From contig NZ_VCEI01000011.1 of the NCBI RefSeq assembly GCF_005860765.1, forward strand, positions 1,341,819 through 1,405,818: a stretch of DNA of 64,000 nt. The letters run 5' to 3'. The notes beneath the pieces are model-generated. The model had not been told where the DNA came from. It ran no database searches and saw nothing but the letters and a program-made list of their open reading frames with translations. The position numbers and the translations under genes were made by a program. This DNA is from Dyadobacter sediminis (GTDB lineage Bacteria > Bacteroidota > Bacteroidia > Cytophagales > Spirosomataceae). This document shows, piece by piece, positions 60,983-64,000 of the stretch (position 1 is the first letter of the stretch; every line of letters starts with the position of its first letter).

Positions 60983-62452
60983 TTACAACAAATTCCTGAT
61001 TATCCCGACACTCTCTTCCAGTTCTTCCGGCGTGGACGATGCGAACCCGAGCCTTACAGCATTTCGCGGTTGTTCGAGCAGCGTATTTGCAGCGCCATTT
61101 GCAATGTAAAGATCCCGCGTCAACGCCTTTTCTGCCAGCCGTACAAGGTCAATAGCCGGATCGAATCTCGTCCAGACTGCCATTCCGCCGTCTGGAACCT
61201 GAAAGTCCGCATAATCCTGCAAATGAATTTTCATCAACTCACAAAAAAGGTCACGCCGTTGCCGGTAAACCCTAACCGATTTTCTTAAATGCCGCTGAAT
61301 AATGCCGTTATGCAGTAGTTCCGCCATGGCGTTTTCGAGCATCTGATCACCCTGCCTGTCAACAATTCTGCGGTATGCGGCCAGGTGATCAATTACATCT
61401 TCAGGGCCGACAAGGTACCCGACGCGAAAAGCGGGTGAAATCGTTTTGGTAAATGAGCCGCAGTAAAGCACCATTCCGGCAGGATCACTTCCGGCCAGCG
61501 GAAGCAACGGTTTGCTCAGGTAATGAAAATCGTAGTCGTAATCGTCTTCCAGGATAATGAATCCGTATTTTACCGAAAGCTCCATCAATGTAAGCCGCCG
61601 GTCTGCCCGGAGTGCCACGGTTGTCGGATAATGATGATGCGAAGTAATGTAGACCAGACGGATCGGTTGTTTTTTACACAAATCTTCCAATGCATTTACG
61701 TCCATGCCAGATTCGTCAACCGGCACATGCAGGACCTTTGCACCGGCCTGAACAAAATTCATGTTTGCCCCGTGCCAGGCGGCCGCATCGGCAACAACAT
61801 GATCGCCGGGCTGCAGCAAACCCGTACTGATCAGAAAAACACCCATAATCACACCGCGTGTAATGAGAATATTTTCAGGTTTGGTCTTCAGTCCCCGGGT
61901 CTCGTTCAGATAAGCGGAAAATTCCTGCCTTAACCAGTAAGAACCTTTGGTATCGCCGTAACCCAGACGGACATACGAATTTCCGTTCAGCAACTGGCTC
62001 CGGTAAGCGCGCGAAAGTGCTTCAAGCGGTGCGAGCCTCGCATCCGGGAAACCGTCGTCCAGATGCAGCCGGGTTCCTGATTTCAGAACAGGTTTGTTTA
62101 AATGAGAAGCTGTTTCAAAGCTGAAACCTGCTTTCTTAAGAGCATTTAATGTTTCCGGTCGTTCGTCTATTGGTTTTCTGATTTGTATTTCGGGTAAATG
62201 CCGGGCAACAAAAGTACCGTTTCCGACGTGACTTTCCAGCCAGCCCTGCGCCAGCAATTCTTCAAATGCCTGAACAATGATCCTTCTGTGTACCTGCAGG
62301 GTTACGGCGAGCTGCCTTGTACTCGGCAGCTTGTAACCCGGCTGCAAAGTGCCGGCACGCACCAGAACAGCAATCTGATTGGCTATCTGCAGGTAAACAG
62401 GCAACTTCCCTCCTTTCTCGACAGACAACAACGCAGTAAGTAAATTCACCAT
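60983..62452 (-). CDS. MocR-type regulator: GntR helix-turn-helix fused to aminotransferase fold
   Basis: 489 residues. The winged HTH (about 15-85: PVYLQIANQIAVLVRAG, KLPSTRQLAVTLQVHRR) is followed by a fold type I aminotransferase domain with PLP lysine in LYCGSFTKTISPAFRVGYL and Asp/Tyr contacts in LEDDYDYDFHY. MocR proteins such as PdxR sense PLP or an amino compound. Here the gene is divergent from a pyridoxamine-phosphate-oxidase-like gene, a typical PLP-linked pairing, so control of that gene is likely. ATG start. Confidence 0.92.
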   Translation of the reverse strand: MVNLLTALLSVEKGGKLPVYLQIANQIAVLVRAGTLQPGYKLPSTRQLAVTLQVHRRIIVQAFEELLAQGWLESHVGNGTFVARHLPEIQIRKPIDERPETLNALKKAGFSFETASHLNKPVLKSGTRLHLDDGFPDARLAPLEALSRAYRSQLLNGNSYVRLGYGDTKGSYWLRQEFSAYLNETRGLKTKPENILITRGVIMGVFLISTGLLQPGDHVVADAAAWHGANMNFVQAGAKVLHVPVDESGMDVNALEDLCKKQPIRLVYITSHHHYPTTVALRADRRLTLMELSVKYGFIILEDDYDYDFHYLSKPLLPLAGSDPAGMVLYCGSFTKTISPAFRVGYLVGPEDVIDHLAAYRRIVDRQGDQMLENAMAELLHNGIIQRHLRKSVRVYRQRRDLFCELMKIHLQDYADFQVPDGGMAVWTRFDPAIDLVRLAEKALTRDLYIANGAANTLLEQPRNAVRLGFASSTPEELEESVGIIRNLL

Positions 62453-62476
62453 GAATGGACTACATTAAATTTTGAT

Positions 62477-62500
62477 ATTGGATCATTCCGACGTTCCAAT
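62477..62500. promoter_or_regulatory. Dyad in the MocR divergent region, operator candidate
   Basis: ATTGGA and TCCAAT arms with a 12-bp centre, 8 bp upstream of the forward -7 element. A fitting site for the MocR-type regulator encoded leftward. Confidence 0.5.
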
Positions 62501-62507
62501 TAAAAGC

Positions 62508-62515
62508 TAGTTTTG
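62508..62515 (+). promoter_or_regulatory. Putative -7 element of the PNPOx-like gene
   Basis: TAGTTTTG matches TAnnTTTG, 17 bp before the ATG at 62533. Confidence 0.48.
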
Positions 62516-62532
62516 CTAAAAAACAACTTACC

Positions 62533-63162
62533 ATGCAACCAGCTCCATCCCATCTTGTTCCAAGCCGCCTGGCCAAGCGTGCCCGTTATGATGCTGAAAC
62601 GATCCATCCCATTCTGGATGAAGCATTATTTTGCACCATCAGCTTTTGCAGCGAAAACAGGCCATTTTCCATTCCGACTTCTTTTGTACGGCATGAAGAC
62701 AAAATCTATATTCACGGATCGGTAGGCAGCCATTTCATACGTGAAATTGAAAAGGGGGTTCCTGTTTGCATTACAGTGATGCTCATGGATTCGCTTGTTG
62801 TTGCCAAATCTGCATTCAGCCATTCCGTAAATTACCGTTCGGTCATAATTATTTCAAATGCTGAAAAGGTTGAAGACCGGGAACTGAAAACAGCGTCATT
62901 TGAATGGCTGACCAATAAGATTGTCCCCGATAGCTGGGATTATTTACGTCCGATAAAAGAATCCGAAATCCGGAAAACGGCTGTTCTGGCATTTTCACTG
63001 GAAGAAGCCTCTGCAAAAACACGTTCAGGAATGCCAAAAGATGAACCGGAAGACCAAATATTGCCGATCTGGTCCGGATTAATCCCTTTGAATAACTCAA
63101 GAATGCCGGCAATTGCAGATGAATCGAGTGAAAATATTCCGCTGCCTAAACATTTGCGCTGA
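62533..63162 (+). CDS. Pyridoxamine 5'-phosphate-oxidase-like flavin-binding protein
   Basis: 209 residues of the split-barrel FMN fold (NimA/PNPOx-like). FCTISFCSENRPFSIPTSFV, KIYIHGSVGSHFIREIEKG and AFSHSVNYRSVIIISNAEKV are the core strands. Members reduce or oxidise pyridoxamine phosphate, nitro compounds or heme products. The link to a MocR regulator favours a B6- or amine-related role, but the substrate is open. Start is the first ATG after the -7 element. Confidence 0.85.
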   Translation: MQPAPSHLVPSRLAKRARYDAETIHPILDEALFCTISFCSENRPFSIPTSFVRHEDKIYIHGSVGSHFIREIEKGVPVCITVMLMDSLVVAKSAFSHSVNYRSVIIISNAEKVEDRELKTASFEWLTNKIVPDSWDYLRPIKESEIRKTAVLAFSLEEASAKTRSGMPKDEPEDQILPIWSGLIPLNNSRMPAIADESSENIPLPKHLR

Positions 63163-63235
63163 CCCATGCAACTTTTGATTAAATCTGTACATCTTTTCCC
63201 TACTACATGTCCGATTTAATCAAAACTGCAATCCA

Positions 63236-63469
63236 ATGACAGGAAAAGAACTATTTGACCGCTACCAGTCGGCTGCTCTCAGAAACGGACTTGGCTCCCG
63301 CGAATTCCATTACGGAAATATTTTGTTTCAGGCACTTCGCATTGAAGGCGAGGAAAAACTTTTTCAGTTGCTCGAACTTGCAGAAAATACAGGAAAAAAA
63401 ATTGAACTCGGCTATTCTCAATCTGTTGAAAATACGTTTCAGGACCCGGACGTGGCCATTCTGGTATAA
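63236..63469 (+). CDS. Small protein, unknown
   Basis: 77 residues, balanced composition, no signal or membrane segment. LFDRYQSAALRNGLGSREFH and LLELAENTGKKIELGYSQS show no family I recognise. It is 73 bp after the PNPOx-like gene in the same direction. Confidence 0.55.
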   Translation: MTGKELFDRYQSAALRNGLGSREFHYGNILFQALRIEGEEKLFQLLELAENTGKKIELGYSQSVENTFQDPDVAILV

Positions 63470-63568
63470 AATCCCGCAGCCGGAAGACAGGGTTTACAAT
63501 AATTTTGGACAGTAACTAAATAAATGCGTACAAATCATTGTTGAAACTAAAACAATGAAGCGTAAAGA

Positions 63569-64000
63569 ATGGAATTTCTGATTGTACTGGCATTTTTTGG
63601 TTATATCTATTACCTGAAGAACTACGCAGACCTTCGAACCAAAACGGAAAAAGAACAGGCAGCGCTGCAGGAAGGCATTGCACTTTATGAAAGCGGAAAG
63701 CTGCATGCGGCTTTTGCTTATTTTGATCAGCGTATAAAGTCGAGGCCGGCTTCATGTGCGGCTTATTTGTACAGGGCACTTTGTTACAAAGATCAGGGAA
63801 ATGCGGAAGCTGCATTCAGGGATCTGCAAACGGGAATGAGCTACGACGATTCGCTTTATACGCTGCATCTGGAAACAGGCAAATTGTACTATGAAAAAGG
63901 TGAATATGATCACGCCTTGGCTTCCTTTGACAAAGCCGTGTTACATGCCGGAAACCTCGCCCCGGAAACCTATCGCTGGCGTGGACTGACATATCAGAAA
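63569..64000 (+). CDS. TPR-repeat protein with N-terminal membrane anchor (3' end outside window)
   Basis: ATG at 63569; 144 codons stay open to the window end with no stop. An N-terminal hydrophobic helix (MEFLIVLAFFGYIYYL) anchors the protein, then TPR-type helices with the A-x-x-x-Y-E and A-A-F-x pattern (LYESGKLHAAFAYFDQR, LYYEKGEYDHALASFDKA) begin near residue 38. TPRs mediate protein contacts. The rest of the gene, and therefore its role, lies to the right. Confidence 0.78.
   Translation, partial: MEFLIVLAFFGYIYYLKNYADLRTKTEKEQAALQEGIALYESGKLHAAFAYFDQRIKSRPASCAAYLYRALCYKDQGNAEAAFRDLQTGMSYDDSLYTLHLETGKLYYEKGEYDHALASFDKAVLHAGNLAPETYRWRGLTYQK

Noticed and set aside
1-64000. tRNA, rRNA, CRISPR arrays, insertion sequences, prophage
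   Set aside because: Intergenic gaps were read on both strands for tRNA T-loop motifs, regular spacer arrays, terminal inverted repeats and transposase or integrase motifs; none convinced me. A dedicated RNA-gene search would be decisive.

Overview
This 64 kb window is chromosomal DNA of a Bacteroidota bacterium, most likely of the order Cytophagales (Dyadobacter-like). The evidence is indirect: a moderate-GC, gene-dense layout, several upstream elements of the Bacteroidota sigma-factor type TAnnTTTG, a TonB-dependent receptor with a carboxypeptidase-regulatory N-domain, a stand-alone RlmL-type methyltransferase, a prs-rplY (ctc) pair and hybrid histidine kinases with CHASE3. The species assignment is inference. 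Both ends cut a gene: a LuxC-type acyl-CoA reductase at the left and a TPR protein at the right. I saw no tRNA, rRNA, CRISPR array, insertion sequence or complete prophage.

Layout. 1-1758: acyl-CoA reductase fragment and a convergent esterase. 1867-8321: six co-directional genes for an alpha/beta hydrolase, an ATP-grasp ligase, a GCS2-type carboxylate-amine ligase, a class I glutamine amidotransferase, a second, divergent ATP-grasp-like protein and a class III aminotransferase. I read this as a pathway that builds an amide- or peptide-bonded small molecule, and it is the best candidate for an undescribed system here. 8430-25140: mostly housekeeping genes (aldose epimerase, trxA, dnaE, trpS, PAP2 phosphatase, prs, rplY, a 2-hydroxyacid dehydrogenase, pdxA, yicC, a methyltransferase), with two toxin-antitoxin pairs (HicAB, RelE-like) and a TPR lipoprotein histidine kinase. 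25303-36728: an RND/MMPL transporter, an orphan Anbu proteasome-like hydrolase, a ferredoxin and ferredoxin reductase pair, a hexuronate-type MFS transporter, a cytochrome c dehydrogenase lipoprotein, an RlmL-like RNA methyltransferase and a DUF3891 protein.

36731-40739: treZ and glgX, for trehalose and glycogen metabolism. 41698-48830: a signalling island of a REC-PAS kinase, a very large CHASE3-GAF kinase with three receivers, a single-domain receiver, CheR and a CheB catalytic domain, with no chemoreceptor or flagellar gene nearby. 48954-53721: a DUF983 membrane protein and a polysaccharide-related group (clan GH-A hydrolase, glycosyltransferase, secreted DUF4038/GH140-like hydrolase). 54000-58556: a metal locus of P1B ATPase, a small Cys/His-rich exported protein and a TonB-dependent receptor. 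58557-64000: an unexplained 47-bp tandem array, a divergent XRE-regulator pair, an MFS transporter, a MocR-type regulator divergent from a pyridoxamine-phosphate-oxidase-like protein, and small unknown genes.

The non-coding DNA holds several clear structures: a 66-nt near-perfect hairpin at 49350-49415, a nested dyad before the metal ATPase at 53861-53908, three 16-bp direct-repeat boxes at exactly 47-bp spacing (58721-58830), a 14-bp palindrome in the kinase promoter at 21988-22001, and a dyad in the MocR divergent region at 62477-62500.
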